64,000 nucleotides of DNA from Mitsuaria chitosanitabida ATCC BAA-476 = NBRC 102408 (GCF_001598255.1 NZ_BCYP01000021.1:1-64000), one strand, 5' to 3'. Counted from the first letter of the stretch, positions 16,822-27,413 are shown. Numbers and translations are program-made. Notes: generated by a model not told the origin, from the letters alone.

Positions 16822-18654
16822 TTAACCTCTACCACCCAGCATCACTTCCTGATGCCCCTTCCCCGCCGGGATCATCGGGAAGCAGTTCTCCGCGGGCGTG
16901 ACCGCGACGTCGAGGAAGAAGGGGCCTTCGCTCGCCAGGCACTCGGCGAGCGCCTCATCCAGTTCCTCCCGCCGCTCCACCCGACGGGCGGGCCAGCCGA
17001 AACCCTTCGCCACCGCCACGAAGTCCGGCAGGCAGGCGTTGTAGCTGTGGCTGTAGCGCTCGCCGTGATGCAGCTCCTGCCACTGCCGCACCATGCCCAT
17101 GTGGCCGTTGTTGCACAGCACGACCTTCACCCCCGCGCGGTGCTGCCGCGCCGTCGCCAGCTCCTGCAGATTCATCAGGATGGAGGCGTCCCCGCTGACG
17201 CACACGACCAGCTTGTCCGGATGCGCCACCTGCGCGCCGATCGCCGCCGGCAGGCCGTAGCCCATCGTCCCCGCGCCACCCGAGCTCAGCCAGCGCCGCG
17301 GACGCTCGAAGGCCAGGCGCTGCGCCGCCCACATCTGGTGTTGGCCGACATCGGTCGACACGATCGCGTCGCGGCCCTCGAGCTGCGCGCGCAGCCGCGC
17401 CATCAGTGCCTGCGGAGCGATGACCTCCGGCGTGTCCTCGAAGTCGAGCGAGCGCTGCGAGCGCCACCCCTCGATGCGCGACCACCAGTCGGCCAAGCGC
17501 GACGCGGGCATCGCGCGTCGGGCCAGTGAGCGCCGCAACCTCGGCAGCAGCGAGCTCGCATCCCCGCACAGCGCCAGGTCGGCGCGGCGGACCTTGTCGA
17601 TCTGCGCGGGATCGATGTCGAGATGAATCACGCGCGCGTTCGGGGCGAAGCTGTCCAGACGGCCCGTCACGCGATCGTCGAAACGCGCGCCGGCGCAGAC
17701 GATGAGGTCGGCATGGTGCATCGCCAGGTTGGCCTCCAGCGTCCCGTGCATGCCCAGCATCCCGAGCCAGTTCGGCGAGGAGGCCGGCACCGCGCCCAGG
17801 CCCATCAGCGTCAGCGTGCAGGGCGCACGCGTGGCATCCACGATCGCGGCGAACTCGGCACAGGCCTCGTCACCGGCGTTGATCAGGCCGCCACCGCCGT
17901 AGAAGACGGGCCGGCTCGCCGAGGCGATCCAGTCGGCCGCTTCCTCGATGGCGCGCCCCTCGACAGGCAGCACCGCCATCGCATGGGCCCGATCCCGACG
18001 GGCTTCCGTCCGGGCCAGCCGTTCGCTGGCCGCCTTGCTCGCCTGTTCCGCCCGGCTTCGGGCCTTGGCGCTCAGCACGGGATCCGCGGCCACGGCGAGC
18101 TGCACATCCTTCGGCACGTCCAGCAGCACCGGTCCTGGCCGACCGCCTCGCGCGAGCGCCACCGCCTTGCGCACCAGCGCCGCGACATCGCCCCCTGGCC
18201 GCAATTGCGCGTTCCACTTCGTCACCGGGCGCGAGATCCCCAGCGCGTCGCACTCCTGGAAGGCATCGGTGCCGATGGCCGCGCTGTTGACCTGGCCACT
18301 GATGCACAGGATGGGGATGGAGTCGCACAGCGCGTCCAGCAAGCCCGTGGTGGTGTTGCTCATGCCCGGGCCCGAGGTCACCAGCACCACGCCGAGGCGA
18401 CCCGTGCTGCGCGCGTAGCCTTCGGCCGCATGCACCGCCGCCTGCTCGTGGCGGACCAGGATGTGACGAAGCCGTGGCTCGCCATGCAGCGCGTCGTACA
18501 GCGGCAGCACCGCGCCGCCCGGGTAGCCGAAGACGGTGTCGACGCCGCACTCGACCAGCGTGTCCAGCAGGATCTGCGCGACATTGCGCGCGGCCGGTAC
18601 CGGGGCGGCGTACGTTGACTGGGGCTGGAGCTGGGCGGCGAGCGTGGCGTTCAT
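16822..18654 (-). CDS. ilvB: acetolactate synthase large subunit
   Basis: This 610-residue thiamine-diphosphate enzyme condenses pyruvate to 2-acetolactate (or with 2-ketobutyrate) in branched-chain amino-acid synthesis. The three TPP-enzyme domains are complete: catalytic Glu70 in [15 protein letters not shown], central FAD-binding region, and the C-terminal cofactor motif [15 protein letters not shown] (Ala replaces the more usual Gly of GDGS). No small regulatory subunit (ilvN) or ilvC is adjacent, so this is a detached copy; another biosynthetic copy probably exists elsewhere. An Lrp-type regulator is divergent 89 bases away, suggesting amino-acid responsive control. Confidence 0.88.
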   Translation of the reverse strand: MNATLAAQLQPQSTYAAPVPAARNVAQILLDTLVECGVDTVFGYPGGAVLPLYDALHGEPRLRHILVRHEQAAVHAAEGYARSTGRLGVVLVTSGPGMSNTTTGLLDALCDSIPILCISGQVNSAAIGTDAFQECDALGISRPVTKWNAQLRPGGDVAALVRKAVALARGGRPGPVLLDVPKDVQLAVAADPVLSAKARSRAEQASKAASERLARTEARRDRAHAMAVLPVEGRAIEEAADWIASASRPVFYGGGGLINAGDEACAEFAAIVDATRAPCTLTLMGLGAVPASSPNWLGMLGMHGTLEANLAMHHADLIVCAGARFDDRVTGRLDSFAPNARVIHLDIDPAQIDKVRRADLALCGDASSLLPRLRRSLARRAMPASRLADWWSRIEGWRSQRSLDFEDTPEVIAPQALMARLRAQLEGRDAIVSTDVGQHQMWAAQRLAFERPRRWLSSGGAGTMGYGLPAAIGAQVAHPDKLVVCVSGDASILMNLQELATARQHRAGVKVVLCNNGHMGMVRQWQELHHGERYSHSYNACLPDFVAVAKGFGWPARRVERREELDEALAECLASEGPFFLDVAVTPAENCFPMIPAGKGHQEVMLGGRG

Positions 18655-18743
18655 GCATCCAGTGTCCCGGGGAGCCCGCCGGAAAGGTTGCCGTTCTTGC
18701 CTTCTAGAATCCTTGCCGCAGCAAATCTTCCTGCCAAAGCCAG

Positions 18744-19211
18744 ATGGATCAGCAAATCAATCTCGACAAGTTCGACCGCGCCATCCTGCGTGCCCTGCAG
18801 CGCAATGCCCGCGCCAGCCTGCAGGAGGTCAGCGACGAGGTCGGCCTGACCACCTCCCCCTGCTGGACTCGCATCAAGCGGCTGGAGGAGTCCGGCGTCA
18901 TCGAGGGCTACACGGTGAAGGTCAACGCCGAGAAGGTCGGCCGGCCGGAACAGCTCATCGTCCAGCTCACGTTGAACAAGCACACCGACGCGGCCATGGC
19001 CGAGTTCGCCCGCCACCTCGAGGCCATCCCCGAGGTGATCGACGCCTACCTGGTGTCCGGCGACTACGACTACGTCCTGCGCCTGTCCGTGCGCGACACC
19101 CGCGACTACGAGCGCCTGCTGCGCGAGAAGCTCTACAAGATCCCCGGCGTGCGCCACAGCAAGTCCAGCTTCGTGCTGCGCTGCCTCAAGGCCAGCTCGC
19201 TGCCGCTGTGA
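18744..19211 (+). CDS. Lrp/AsnC-family transcriptional regulator
   Basis: This 155-residue protein has an N-terminal HTH ([42 protein letters not shown]) and a C-terminal RAM ligand/oligomerisation domain containing [11 protein letters not shown]. It binds DNA as dimers to hexadecamers and answers to amino acids. It is divergent from the acetolactate synthase gene and is its likely regulator. ATG at 18744 is the only start giving a normal family length. Confidence 0.9.
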   Translation: MDQQINLDKFDRAILRALQRNARASLQEVSDEVGLTTSPCWTRIKRLEESGVIEGYTVKVNAEKVGRPEQLIVQLTLNKHTDAAMAEFARHLEAIPEVIDAYLVSGDYDYVLRLSVRDTRDYERLLREKLYKIPGVRHSKSSFVLRCLKASSLPL

Positions 19212-19294
19212 TCTCGCGCGGCCAGGACCGTGCGCGGGCGGTCTGCGGTCTGCGGGACGATCGGCCCGCCGGGGCGTGATCGCGCCATGCCGCG

Positions 19295-20887
19295 TCAGGC
19301 CGCCAACCGGAACACCGCCACCGCCTCGACCAGCTTCTGGGCCTGCGCCCGCAGGCTCTCGGCCGCCGCCGCGCTCTGCTCGACCAGCGCCGCGTTCTGC
19401 TGCGTCGCGCGGTCCATCTGCGACACCGCCTCGCTGATCTGCGACACGCCCTGGCTCTGCTGCTGCGAGGCCGCGCTGATCTCGCTCATGATGTCGGTCA
19501 CCCGCTGGATCGAGTGGACGATGGCGCTCATCTTCTCGCCCGCCGTCGCCACCTGGCCCGACCCGCGCACCACGCGCTCGCTGCTGGTGCCGATCAGCGC
19601 CTTGATCTCGCGCGCCGCCTGGGCGCTGCGTTGCGCCAGGTTTCGCACCTCCTCGGCCACCACCGCGAAGCCGCGTCCCTGCTCGCCGGCCCGCGCCGCC
19701 TCGACCGACGCGTTCAGCGCCAGGATGTTGGTCTGGAAGGCGATGCTGTCGATCGTGCCGATGATGTCGCCGATGCGCCGCGAGGACTCGTCGATCTCCG
19801 ACATCGTCGACACCACGTCGCCCACCGCGCCGCCGCCTTCGCCCGCCACCGTCGAGGCGCTCTGCGCCAGCTGGCTGGCCTGGCGCGCGTTGTCGGCGTT
19901 GTGCCGCACCGTCGCGCCCAGCTCCTCCATCGACGAGGCCGTCTGCTGCAGCGCGCTGGCCTGCTGCTCGGTGCGGGTGCTCAGGTCCGCGTTGCCTTGC
20001 GCGATCTCGGCCGAGGCCGTCGCGACGCCCTCCGCGTTGCCGCGCACCGTGCGGACGATCTCGTTGAGCCGCGACTGCATCCGCTGCAGGCCGGCCAGCA
20101 CGCTCGTGGTGTCGTGCTCGGCCAGGCGGATCTCCAGCGTCAGATCGCCGTCCGCGACGCGTTGGGCGAGATCCACCGCCAGCGCCGGCTCGCCACCGAT
20201 CTGGCGCCGCACGCCGCGCACGATCAGCACGCTCAGCACCACCCCGCCGACCACGGCCAGGGCCATCACCACGGCGATGGCCAGACTGCCGGAGCGGTAG
20301 GTCGTCGCCGCATCCCGCGCCGCCTCGTCCGAGCCACGATTGCTGAACTCCACGAGCTTGCCGATCTGCGCCACCCAGGCGTCGAACGCCTGCTTGGAGG
20401 CGCCCAGATGCAGCGTGCGCGCCTCCTCGAAGCGGCCCGCGCCGCCGCGCGAGGCGGTGATCGCCGTGGCCTGCGCCTCGAGATAGCGGTCCCGCAGCCG
20501 GCCGTACTCGAGGAAGAGCTTGTCCTCGTCCGGGTGCTCGACCAGCGGGTCGTAGGCCCGCTCCAGCGAGGTCAGCGATTGCCGCAGTTCGCTCATGCGC
20601 GCCTCGATCCGCGCCATGTCGGCCTCGCCGGTGTTCAGCACATGCTCGGCCTCCGAGCGTCGCAGCTGGTTGGCCGTCGCCCGCATGTCGCCCAGCATCT
20701 TGATCGCCGGCAGCCACCGGGTCGCGATGAGCTCGGTCCGCTCATTGACCAGGCCCATCCGGTTCATGCCGAACAGCCCCAGCACGGCCGTCAGCAGCAC
20801 CATCACGCCGAAGGCCAGGCCCAGCTTGCGGCCCAGCGTCATCCCACCGGTGCCGCCGGGGGCCCGGGTTCCGTAGTCGTCGCGCAT
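19295..20887 (-). CDS. methyl-accepting chemotaxis protein
   Basis: This 530-residue chemoreceptor has a transmembrane helix at about residues 20-40, a four-helix-bundle periplasmic sensor (about 45-190), a second helix (about 200-222), a HAMP domain (RQIGGEPALAVDLAQRVADGDL) and a long cytoplasmic coiled coil. The kinase-control tip IAFQTNILALNASVEAARAG and EEVRNLAQRSAQAAREIK are intact. It modulates CheA kinase in response to an unknown ligand. GGAGG precedes the ATG at 20887 by seven bases, which decides this start over an internal Met 15 codons later. No che genes are in the window. Confidence 0.93.
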   Translation of the reverse strand: MRDDYGTRAPGGTGGMTLGRKLGLAFGVMVLLTAVLGLFGMNRMGLVNERTELIATRWLPAIKMLGDMRATANQLRRSEAEHVLNTGEADMARIEARMSELRQSLTSLERAYDPLVEHPDEDKLFLEYGRLRDRYLEAQATAITASRGGAGRFEEARTLHLGASKQAFDAWVAQIGKLVEFSNRGSDEAARDAATTYRSGSLAIAVVMALAVVGGVVLSVLIVRGVRRQIGGEPALAVDLAQRVADGDLTLEIRLAEHDTTSVLAGLQRMQSRLNEIVRTVRGNAEGVATASAEIAQGNADLSTRTEQQASALQQTASSMEELGATVRHNADNARQASQLAQSASTVAGEGGGAVGDVVSTMSEIDESSRRIGDIIGTIDSIAFQTNILALNASVEAARAGEQGRGFAVVAEEVRNLAQRSAQAAREIKALIGTSSERVVRGSGQVATAGEKMSAIVHSIQRVTDIMSEISAASQQQSQGVSQISEAVSQMDRATQQNAALVEQSAAAAESLRAQAQKLVEAVAVFRLAA

Positions 20888-20999
20888 CTCGCACCTCCCT
20901 GGGCCGGTGGACCGGCCGATGCCTCATCCCGCGGCCGACGCGTTGGGCGCGCCCGCGCCGCGACCCGTTGTCGCAGTCCGTCGTTCCGGAAGCGGCAAA

Positions 21000-21752
21000 T
21001 CATGCGCCCGGCCCCGACACCCCGCCAACAATGCCCCCGTCGGGACGTAGGCGGCCGGCCGGGATGCGCAACAGCTTCTTCATGTAGGCGCGCATCGCCG
21101 CTACATGCAGCCGCACCGCCTCCCGGGCCGCGGCCTCGTCGCCGTCGGCCACCGCGCGCAGCAGGGCGCCGTCGTGCAGGGGAAGCACCATCAGCTCCGG
21201 CGCCAGCAGGTCCACCCGCATGCGGCGGAAGGCCTCCAGCAGCCGGCCCCGCGCGGCCAGCATCAGCTCGGCGTGGTCGTTGCCGCCCAGGGCGCCCAAC
21301 TGCTCGTGCAGCGCCTGGTCGGCGGCCAGCAGGTCCCGCACCACGCCGCGCCGCGCGGCGTCCTCGACCTGCGCCAGCAGGTCCAGGCCCCGCGTCAGGC
21401 CGGCCGTGGTGTCCACGGGAGGCGCGTCGCCCGCGTCCAGGCGCGCGCGGCAGGCCTGCGTCACCAGCAGCGACTGCAGCGCCTCGCGCACGTCGAAGTA
21501 CTTGTCGATGAAGCGCTCGTCGACGTTCAGCACCACCGCGCCCTTGTTCATCCGCATGTCGACCAGCCCGTCCCCCTGCAGCTGCAGCAGCGCCTCCCGC
21601 ACCGGGACATTGCTGACGCGGTAGTGCACGCTCAGTTCGTTGAGCGTCAGGTGCTGGCCCAAACGCCAGTTGCCCTCCTCGATGTCGGTGCGGATCTGGT
21701 CGCGCAGACGCAGGTAGGTGGGGGCGTTGATCGGATGATGGGAACGAACCAT
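21000..21752 (-). CDS. GntR-family regulator, FadR/FCD subgroup
   Basis: This 250-residue protein has a winged helix (TYLRLRDQIRTDIEEGNWRLGQHLTLNELSVHYRVSNVPVREALLQLQGDGLV) and an all-helical FCD ligand domain with conserved metal/ligand positions (DQALHEQLGALGGNDH). Such proteins usually repress carboxylate or sugar-acid genes and are released by the metabolite. I use the ATG at 21752, which has GGAG seven bases upstream, rather than a GTG at 21785. A TAGAGT -10 hexamer lies at 21784-21789 (minus strand). Target unknown; the neighbours are not catabolic. Confidence 0.87.
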   Translation of the reverse strand: MVRSHHPINAPTYLRLRDQIRTDIEEGNWRLGQHLTLNELSVHYRVSNVPVREALLQLQGDGLVDMRMNKGAVVLNVDERFIDKYFDVREALQSLLVTQACRARLDAGDAPPVDTTAGLTRGLDLLAQVEDAARRGVVRDLLAADQALHEQLGALGGNDHAELMLAARGRLLEAFRRMRVDLLAPELMVLPLHDGALLRAVADGDEAAAREAVRLHVAAMRAYMKKLLRIPAGRLRPDGGIVGGVSGPGA

Positions 21753-22049
21753 CGCGCAGCTCCGTCCAGTGGATGAGCTGTCCACTCTAGGGAGTCACCC
21801 GTCGCGGCGGGCCCGGCCGCGAGGGCCTCGCGACGCGTTCTTGCCGCTTCGCAAGCCCGCCGGCGATCGAGCGGCGAGCGACCGGCCCAATCCCGCATCG
21901 ATGAGGAATTGACTGCCTGGAATCGGGAGGTGGGAGCCCGGGACCGGGAGGTGGGCTGTCGGATCGGCGCGACGCGCTACAGTCGCCGCCGGGAGGGTCC
22001 CGACACGCAGAGGCGAATGCCCACGTCGACACCCATTGGAGAGGGCTGC

Positions 22050-22406
22050 ATGGCCAAGTCCCTGAAACAAGTCCTGAGCCAGATCGAGAAGCTTCAGAAG
22101 GAAGCCGACGCGCTGCGGGCGAAGGAGATCTCCGGCGTCGTCGCCCGCATCCGCGAGGCGATCGACCACTACGGACTCACCCCGGAGGAGTTGTTCGGTC
22201 CCGGCGTGGGTACCGGCCGCGCACGGCCCCCCCGCGCCGCGCCCGCCCGCAAGACGCGCGGCGGTGCCAAGACCGCCCGCGCCCACGGGGCGCCGAAGTA
22301 CCACGACGGCAACGGTCGCACCTGGACCGGCGTCGGCAAGCGCCCCACCTGGTTCAAGGACGCCCTGGCCGCCGGGAAGACGGCCGAGGACCTGCTGATC
22401 GGCTGA
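22050..22406 (+). CDS. H-NS-family nucleoid protein
   Basis: This 118-residue basic protein has an N-terminal coiled-coil oligomerisation part (LKQVLSQIEKLQKEADALR), a Pro/Ala/Lys-rich linker, and a C-terminal H-NS DNA-binding domain with the motif KYHDGNGRTWTGVGKRPTWF. Burkholderiales carry several such short H-NS paralogues that silence AT-rich foreign DNA. A purine-rich ribosome site (GGAGAGGG) precedes the ATG at 22050. It is the only xenogeneic-silencing-type gene in this window. Confidence 0.88.
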   Translation: MAKSLKQVLSQIEKLQKEADALRAKEISGVVARIREAIDHYGLTPEELFGPGVGTGRARPPRAAPARKTRGGAKTARAHGAPKYHDGNGRTWTGVGKRPTWFKDALAAGKTAEDLLIG

Positions 22407-22435
22407 GCGACCGCCCGCCAGGCGGGCGGTCCGCC

Positions 22436-24574
22436 TCACCAGACCTTGCAGCGCTCCGCGTCGGGCTTGACCATCTTCTGGCCCGGCTTGCAGTTGAAGG
22501 CCTTCTCGAACTCCGGCATGTTCACCGCCACGCCGTTGATCCGGTAGCGGCCGGGCGAGTGGGGGTCGGTCAGGGCGTGCACGCGCGCGTACTCGGGCCG
22601 GACCTGGCTGCAGTCCCACTGCGCGAAGCCGACGAAGAAGCGCTGCTCCGGCGTCAGGCCGTCGCGCGGCGTCAGCGTCATGTCCGCGACCTGCGCCTTC
22701 CAGGCGGCGTAGGCCAGCACCAGGCCGCCCAGATCGGCCAGGTCCTCGCCCAGCGTGAGCTTGCTGTTGATGCGGATGTCGTCGACCACGACGTACTGCG
22801 CGTACTGCTTCGTCACGCAGGCGGCGCGCTGCTCGAAGGCCTTGCCGTCCTTCTTGGTCCACCAGTCGCGCAGGTTGCCCTTGGCATCGAACTGACGGCC
22901 TTCGTCGTCGAAGCCGTGGATCAGCTCGTGGCCGATGGTGCCGCCGGTGTTGCCGTAGTTGGGCGCGTCATCCATCTTCTGGTCGAACAGCGGGGGCTGC
23001 AGCACGCCGGCCGGGAAGTTGATGTCGTTCATCTGCGCGTCGTAGTACGCGTTGACGGTCTGCGGCGTCATGCCCCACTCGCCCCGGTCCAGCGGCTTGC
23101 CGATCTTGGCCAGCTGACGCTGGAGCTCGAACGCGTTGCCGCGCATCACGTTGCCGGCGAAGTCCTCGCGCGTCACGGTCAGCGCGCCGTAGTCGCGCCA
23201 GCGGTCGGGGTAGCCGACCTTGTTGACGATGGCGTGGAGCTTCTCGGTGGCGCGCTGGCGGGTCGCCTCGCTCATCCAGCTCAGGGAGCGGATGCGGGCG
23301 GCCATGGCGTCCTCGATCTGCCGGGTCATCGTCAGCGTCTTGTCCTTCAGCTCGGGGCTGAAGTTGCGCGCGACGAACTCCTGGCCCAGCGCCTCGCCCA
23401 TCTGCGCGTCGACCAGCTCGACGCAGCGCTTCCAGCGTGCCTTGAGCTGAGGCACGCCCTGCAGGGTCTGACCGAAGAACTCGAAGTTCGTCCGCACCCA
23501 GTCCGCCGACAGCGTCGCCGACTGGCTGCTGACCAGCTGCCAGCGCAGGTAGTCGCGCAGCTCGCCGAGGTCGCGCCTGGCCAGTTCCTTGCCCAGCGCC
23601 TTGAAGAAGGCCGGCTCGGTGACGTTGAAGGTCTTCACCGGGTCCAGGCCCAGCGCGCGCTGGTAGGCCGCCCAGTCGAAGCCCGGCGTCATCGCCTGCA
23701 GGCCGGCGGCCTTCATCGGATGGAAGCTCTTGTAGGGATCGCGCTTGTCGACGCGGCCCAGCGAGGCCTGGGCCAGCGCGGTCTCCAGCGCCATGACGCG
23801 GCGGGCCTGGGCCTGCGCGGCGGCGGGGGCGTCGCCCAGCAGCTCGAAGCTGCGCGCCACGTGAGCGACGAACTGGTCGCGCAGCAGACGCGATTTCTCG
23901 TCGGTCTTGAAGTAGTACTCGCGGTCCGGCAGGCTCAGGCCGCCGGCGTAGGCGAAGGCGATCACCTTCGTGGAGTCCTTCAGGTCCTGCCCCGAGGTGA
24001 AGCGGAACAGCAGGCGCTCGTTGTTGGTCGCCAGCTGCAGCGCGGCCAGCAGGGCGGGCAGCTCGCGGCGGTCCTTCAGCGCGTCGATGCGCGACAGCAA
24101 CGGGCGCAGCGGCGCCAGCGCGTGCTGGTCGGCGGCGCCTTCGTCCATGCAGGCGGCGAAGTAGTCGCCCATGCGCGCCTGGTTGGCGCTGCGCGCCGGA
24201 TCGGCGGCGGACAGCTTGTCCAGCACGCCCCACAGGTAGCGCTGGTTCTCGTTGGCCATCTTGGCGTAGACCGACCAGCGGGCCTGGTCCGGCGGGATCG
24301 GGTTGGCGGCCATCCAGCCGCCGCAGGCGTACTGGTACAGGTCCTCGCAGGGGTCCGCGCCGCGGTCCATCGCGGCCGTGTCCAGGCTGGGCGTGTAGGG
24401 CAGGCGGTCCAGCGGACCTTCGGTGGCGACGGGCTCGGTGCCGGTCGCGGGCGCCGCGGCGGCGGACGCGGCCGACGGGGCCGGGTCTTGCGAGGTCGCG
24501 GTGGCGCAGGCGCCAAGAGAAGCGGCCGCGACGAGCGCGGCCGCGGCGGTGCGGGCGAGGGGATGACGGGTCAT
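22436..24574 (-). CDS. M13-family zinc metallopeptidase lipoprotein
   Basis: This 712-residue neprilysin/PepO-like endopeptidase cuts small peptides. It has a lipoprotein signal with lipobox LGAC near residue 22, then the large helical M13 domain. Zinc motif HELIH is at residues 549-553 with third ligand in GEDLADLGG; substrate-backbone motif NAYYD and the conserved C-terminal CKVW are present. It is therefore probably anchored in the outer or inner membrane facing the periplasm. I start at the ATG at 24574 because it places the signal peptide correctly. It is convergent with the H-NS gene. Confidence 0.93.
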   Translation of the reverse strand: MTRHPLARTAAAALVAAASLGACATATSQDPAPSAASAAAAPATGTEPVATEGPLDRLPYTPSLDTAAMDRGADPCEDLYQYACGGWMAANPIPPDQARWSVYAKMANENQRYLWGVLDKLSAADPARSANQARMGDYFAACMDEGAADQHALAPLRPLLSRIDALKDRRELPALLAALQLATNNERLLFRFTSGQDLKDSTKVIAFAYAGGLSLPDREYYFKTDEKSRLLRDQFVAHVARSFELLGDAPAAAQAQARRVMALETALAQASLGRVDKRDPYKSFHPMKAAGLQAMTPGFDWAAYQRALGLDPVKTFNVTEPAFFKALGKELARRDLGELRDYLRWQLVSSQSATLSADWVRTNFEFFGQTLQGVPQLKARWKRCVELVDAQMGEALGQEFVARNFSPELKDKTLTMTRQIEDAMAARIRSLSWMSEATRQRATEKLHAIVNKVGYPDRWRDYGALTVTREDFAGNVMRGNAFELQRQLAKIGKPLDRGEWGMTPQTVNAYYDAQMNDINFPAGVLQPPLFDQKMDDAPNYGNTGGTIGHELIHGFDDEGRQFDAKGNLRDWWTKKDGKAFEQRAACVTKQYAQYVVVDDIRINSKLTLGEDLADLGGLVLAYAAWKAQVADMTLTPRDGLTPEQRFFVGFAQWDCSQVRPEYARVHALTDPHSPGRYRINGVAVNMPEFEKAFNCKPGQKMVKPDAERCKVW

Positions 24575-24675
24575 GGCCGGCAGCGGGTGGTGATTGCTGG
24601 CGGGCATTCTCCATCAGCGGCCGGACGCCCCGCAGGTGTCTTCGGACACCCCGCGGATCGCCCGCGGAGGGCGGA

Positions 24676-25137
24676 TCAGCCGCCCTGCGGCCCGCGCACC
24701 AGCAGCACCGGCACCTCGGCGTAGCGCACGATCAGCTCGGCGTCGCTGCCCAGCAACGCGCGCGACAGGCCGCGCCGGCCGTGGGTGCCCAGCACGATGA
24801 CCTCGCCGCCCCAGGAGGCGCACTCCCCGGTGACTAGGTCGCTGACGCGGGAGGCCAGGCTCTCGCTGAGCTGCGTCGACACCGCGATGCCGGCGGCGCG
24901 GACCGTGGCGGCCGCGTCGTCCAGCACCTTCTTGCCGCCCGCGCGGATCTGCTCGAAGTTGTCCGGCGTGATGCCCAGCCCGGCGCTGGACATCATGGAG
25001 AAGGCTTGCAGGTCCAGCGCGTGCAGCAGCCGGATCTCGCCGCCGCTGAGCTTGGCCAGCCGGATCGCCTCCGCCAGACCGGCGTTGGAGGTGGGGCTGC
25101 CGTCGACAGGAACCAGGATCTTGGCGTACATGGTCAT
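24676..25137 (-). CDS. universal stress protein (UspA family)
   Basis: This 153-residue single-domain Usp has the ATP-binding signature GTHGRRGLSRALLGSDAE (G-x2-G-x9-GS) near the C-terminus and the early DGS motif (ILVPVDGSPTSNAG). Such proteins bind ATP and are induced by stress or growth arrest. It is a stand-alone gene with its own promoter region. Confidence 0.92.
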   Translation of the reverse strand: MTMYAKILVPVDGSPTSNAGLAEAIRLAKLSGGEIRLLHALDLQAFSMMSSAGLGITPDNFEQIRAGGKKVLDDAAATVRAAGIAVSTQLSESLASRVSDLVTGECASWGGEVIVLGTHGRRGLSRALLGSDAELIVRYAEVPVLLVRGPQGG

Positions 25138-25286
25138 CGCTCCATCGGATGGGATGCGTCGATGCTAGTCCCCGGGCCCGGGCGCGGGCGAGCGCCGTGT
25201 CGCCGAGCTGGGCGGCACGCGGACGGCGCCGTCCGACATCGGTCAAACGGCGCCGCGCCGACGCGCGCCCGGGCCTCGGGCGCCGC

Positions 25287-27413
25287 TCAGGGCGCGCTGA
25301 AGCTGTTGAGCGCCTTCGGGAACTTGAACAGCCACAGACGCGTCAGGCGATCGATCTCGTTGCCGCGCGTCACCCGGGCGGTGACGGCGCCGGCCGCGCA
25401 GCTGCCGTCCTGCGCGATCACGCCGTTGACATCGACGGTGCACTCGGTCGGGTCGCCGGCCACGGCCTTGCCCTTGGCGTCCACGAGGGTGGACTTCAGG
25501 CCGAAGTCGTTGTCGTTGACCAGCGCCAGGGTGTTGCCGTCGACGATGGCCAGACCCTCGGCCTTCTCGGCCTTCCAGCCGGCGGCGTTCAGGTCCAGCA
25601 GCACGGTCTTCCTGAGCTTGACCACGTTGGCCCAGCTCACCGCCGAGGCGGTCACGCCGTCGATGCTGTTCTTCTCCAGCTCGGTGCCGAGGGTGGTGAT
25701 CTCGGTCGCGTTGGCCGGGATCTCGACCAGCATCAGGAAGTTGCGCACCGCGCCCGTCGCATCGGCGCCCTGCTCGACGACGATGAACTTGCCGTTGCCC
25801 AGCGAGACCAGGTCACCCAGCTTGGCGCTGCCGGTGCGGTTGCGGTCCCACTTGCCGCCCTTGGCCGCCAGCGGGTAGCTCAGCGGATAGGCATAGAGCC
25901 TGGAGGTCTCGGTCTTGGGATCGAACTCGATCCAGCGCGCGAACTGGGCGAAGTCGCGCACCTTGACCTTGTCGTTGGTCTTGCCGTCCTGGTCCATGTC
26001 GCTGGTGTCGACGACCTCGACGCTCTTGCCCGCGCCGTCGACCGGGTCGATCGGGCTCTGCAGGAAGCCGTGCAGCTTGCCGCTGGCCGCGTCCATCGCC
26101 AGGCCTTCCATCCCGCGGTTGGGGCGGCGGTTCTTCAGCACGTCCGGCAGGCTGCCCGCGGTCGTGCCCGGGGCGTAGCGCTTGATCACCTGGAAGGTGG
26201 TGGCGTCGATCTTGACGATGAAGGGGCCGTACTCGTCGGAGGTCCAGAACACCTTGTTGGCGGCGTCCCAGACCAGGGTCTCGGTGTCCAGGCCGTTGGC
26301 GTCGAAGCCGGCCTTGGCGTTGTCGTACTTGAGCGCGTCGTTCAGCGGCACCTCGGCGCTGGAGCCGACCGCGCCGAAAGGCAGCGGCCGGCCGCTGACC
26401 TTGGAGCCGTCCGCGTTCTTCAGCGGGTTCAGCGCGGAGATCACCGCGCCGTTCTTGCCCAGCGTGATCACGCCGATGGACGGCGCGAAGCCGGGGGCGG
26501 GGAACATCTTGGTGGTCACGACGGCGCCGTTGTCCGGGCGCGGCGCGCTGGGGCTGTCGCCGTTGGGGCCGCGGTCGGTGATGGCGTAGAACTCCATCGC
26601 GCCGTCGGCGTTCTTGCCCTTGTAGGCCAGGCCCGAGCCCAGTGCCGGATAGAAGCCCTTGGGGAAGTCCTTCTTCGCGTCGGCGTTGCCGCCCTCGTAG
26701 GGCACGTACTGGCTGTCCGCGGCGCGAATCTGGAACTTGGTGATCGCCACGGCGCCGCCCGCCGTGTCCTGGCTGGAGCTGCTGGTGTCGGACTTGCCGA
26801 GCAGCGTGGCCAGGGTCGATTCGTAGTGCTCGACCGCGGCGGCGCGGCGGGTGGCGCTCATCGCGCGGGCGGCGTAGGGCTGGCCGTAGACGTCGGTCTG
26901 GCCGGCCGGCAACAGGGCGGCGAAGGCGGTGTCGAAGCTCGCCGAGGCGGCGGCGAAGTCCAGCGTCTTGCCCGCCAGCGCGTCATGCACGGCGCCCGCG
27001 ATGGTGATGCCGTTGGTGGGATCGTCGTCCTCGTCCAGCGCCTGCAGGAACACCAGGCGGTTCTGCAGCGCGGCTTCCGTCAGGGTGGCGGTGCCGGCCA
27101 GGTCGGCGACGGCGATGTCCGCGACGCACTTGGCGCTGCCCACCACCACGCCGCCGACGGTGAAGGTGACGGCGTCGTCGGCCACGCACGGGAACACGCC
27201 GCCCGCGCCGGTCTTGCCCGACAGGCCGCTGGGCTTGGTCGAATAGCTGATGCCCTCGACCGGCGCATCGATCAGGCGCGCGGCGACCGCGGCCTTGCCG
27301 GGGGGCGCGTCGACGCCGTCGTCACCGCCGCAGGCGCTCAGCGCGGCGACGCTGGCCGCGGCCAGCAGGGACAGGCTCAGGCGCCGCGCGCCGGGGAGGG
27401 ACGTGTTCCGCAT
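25287..27413 (-). CDS. phytase-like esterase lipoprotein
   Basis: This 708-residue exported protein has a lipoprotein signal (lipobox LSAC, about residue 25). Residues about 35-200 form a Cys-containing N-terminal domain of unknown role seen in several Burkholderiales lipoproteins. The C-terminal about 450 residues form a beta-propeller of the esterase-like activity of phytase family, with segments FYAITDRGPNGD, NRGMEGLAMDA and KAEGLAIVDGNTLALVNDND. It probably hydrolyses an organic phosphate or ester outside the inner membrane. ATG at 27413 is preferred because the upstream frame is not signal-like. The preceding -10-like TAGGGT lies at about 27495. Confidence 0.82.
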   Translation of the reverse strand: MRNTSLPGARRLSLSLLAAASVAALSACGGDDGVDAPPGKAAVAARLIDAPVEGISYSTKPSGLSGKTGAGGVFPCVADDAVTFTVGGVVVGSAKCVADIAVADLAGTATLTEAALQNRLVFLQALDEDDDPTNGITIAGAVHDALAGKTLDFAAASASFDTAFAALLPAGQTDVYGQPYAARAMSATRRAAAVEHYESTLATLLGKSDTSSSSQDTAGGAVAITKFQIRAADSQYVPYEGGNADAKKDFPKGFYPALGSGLAYKGKNADGAMEFYAITDRGPNGDSPSAPRPDNGAVVTTKMFPAPGFAPSIGVITLGKNGAVISALNPLKNADGSKVSGRPLPFGAVGSSAEVPLNDALKYDNAKAGFDANGLDTETLVWDAANKVFWTSDEYGPFIVKIDATTFQVIKRYAPGTTAGSLPDVLKNRRPNRGMEGLAMDAASGKLHGFLQSPIDPVDGAGKSVEVVDTSDMDQDGKTNDKVKVRDFAQFARWIEFDPKTETSRLYAYPLSYPLAAKGGKWDRNRTGSAKLGDLVSLGNGKFIVVEQGADATGAVRNFLMLVEIPANATEITTLGTELEKNSIDGVTASAVSWANVVKLRKTVLLDLNAAGWKAEKAEGLAIVDGNTLALVNDNDFGLKSTLVDAKGKAVAGDPTECTVDVNGVIAQDGSCAAGAVTARVTRGNEIDRLTRLWLFKFPKALNSFSAP

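Noticed and set aside
18651..20717. Long leftward frame opposite the Lrp gene and overlapping the chemoreceptor gene
   Set aside because: No domain is seen, and both the Lrp and chemoreceptor readings have complete conserved domains in other frames.
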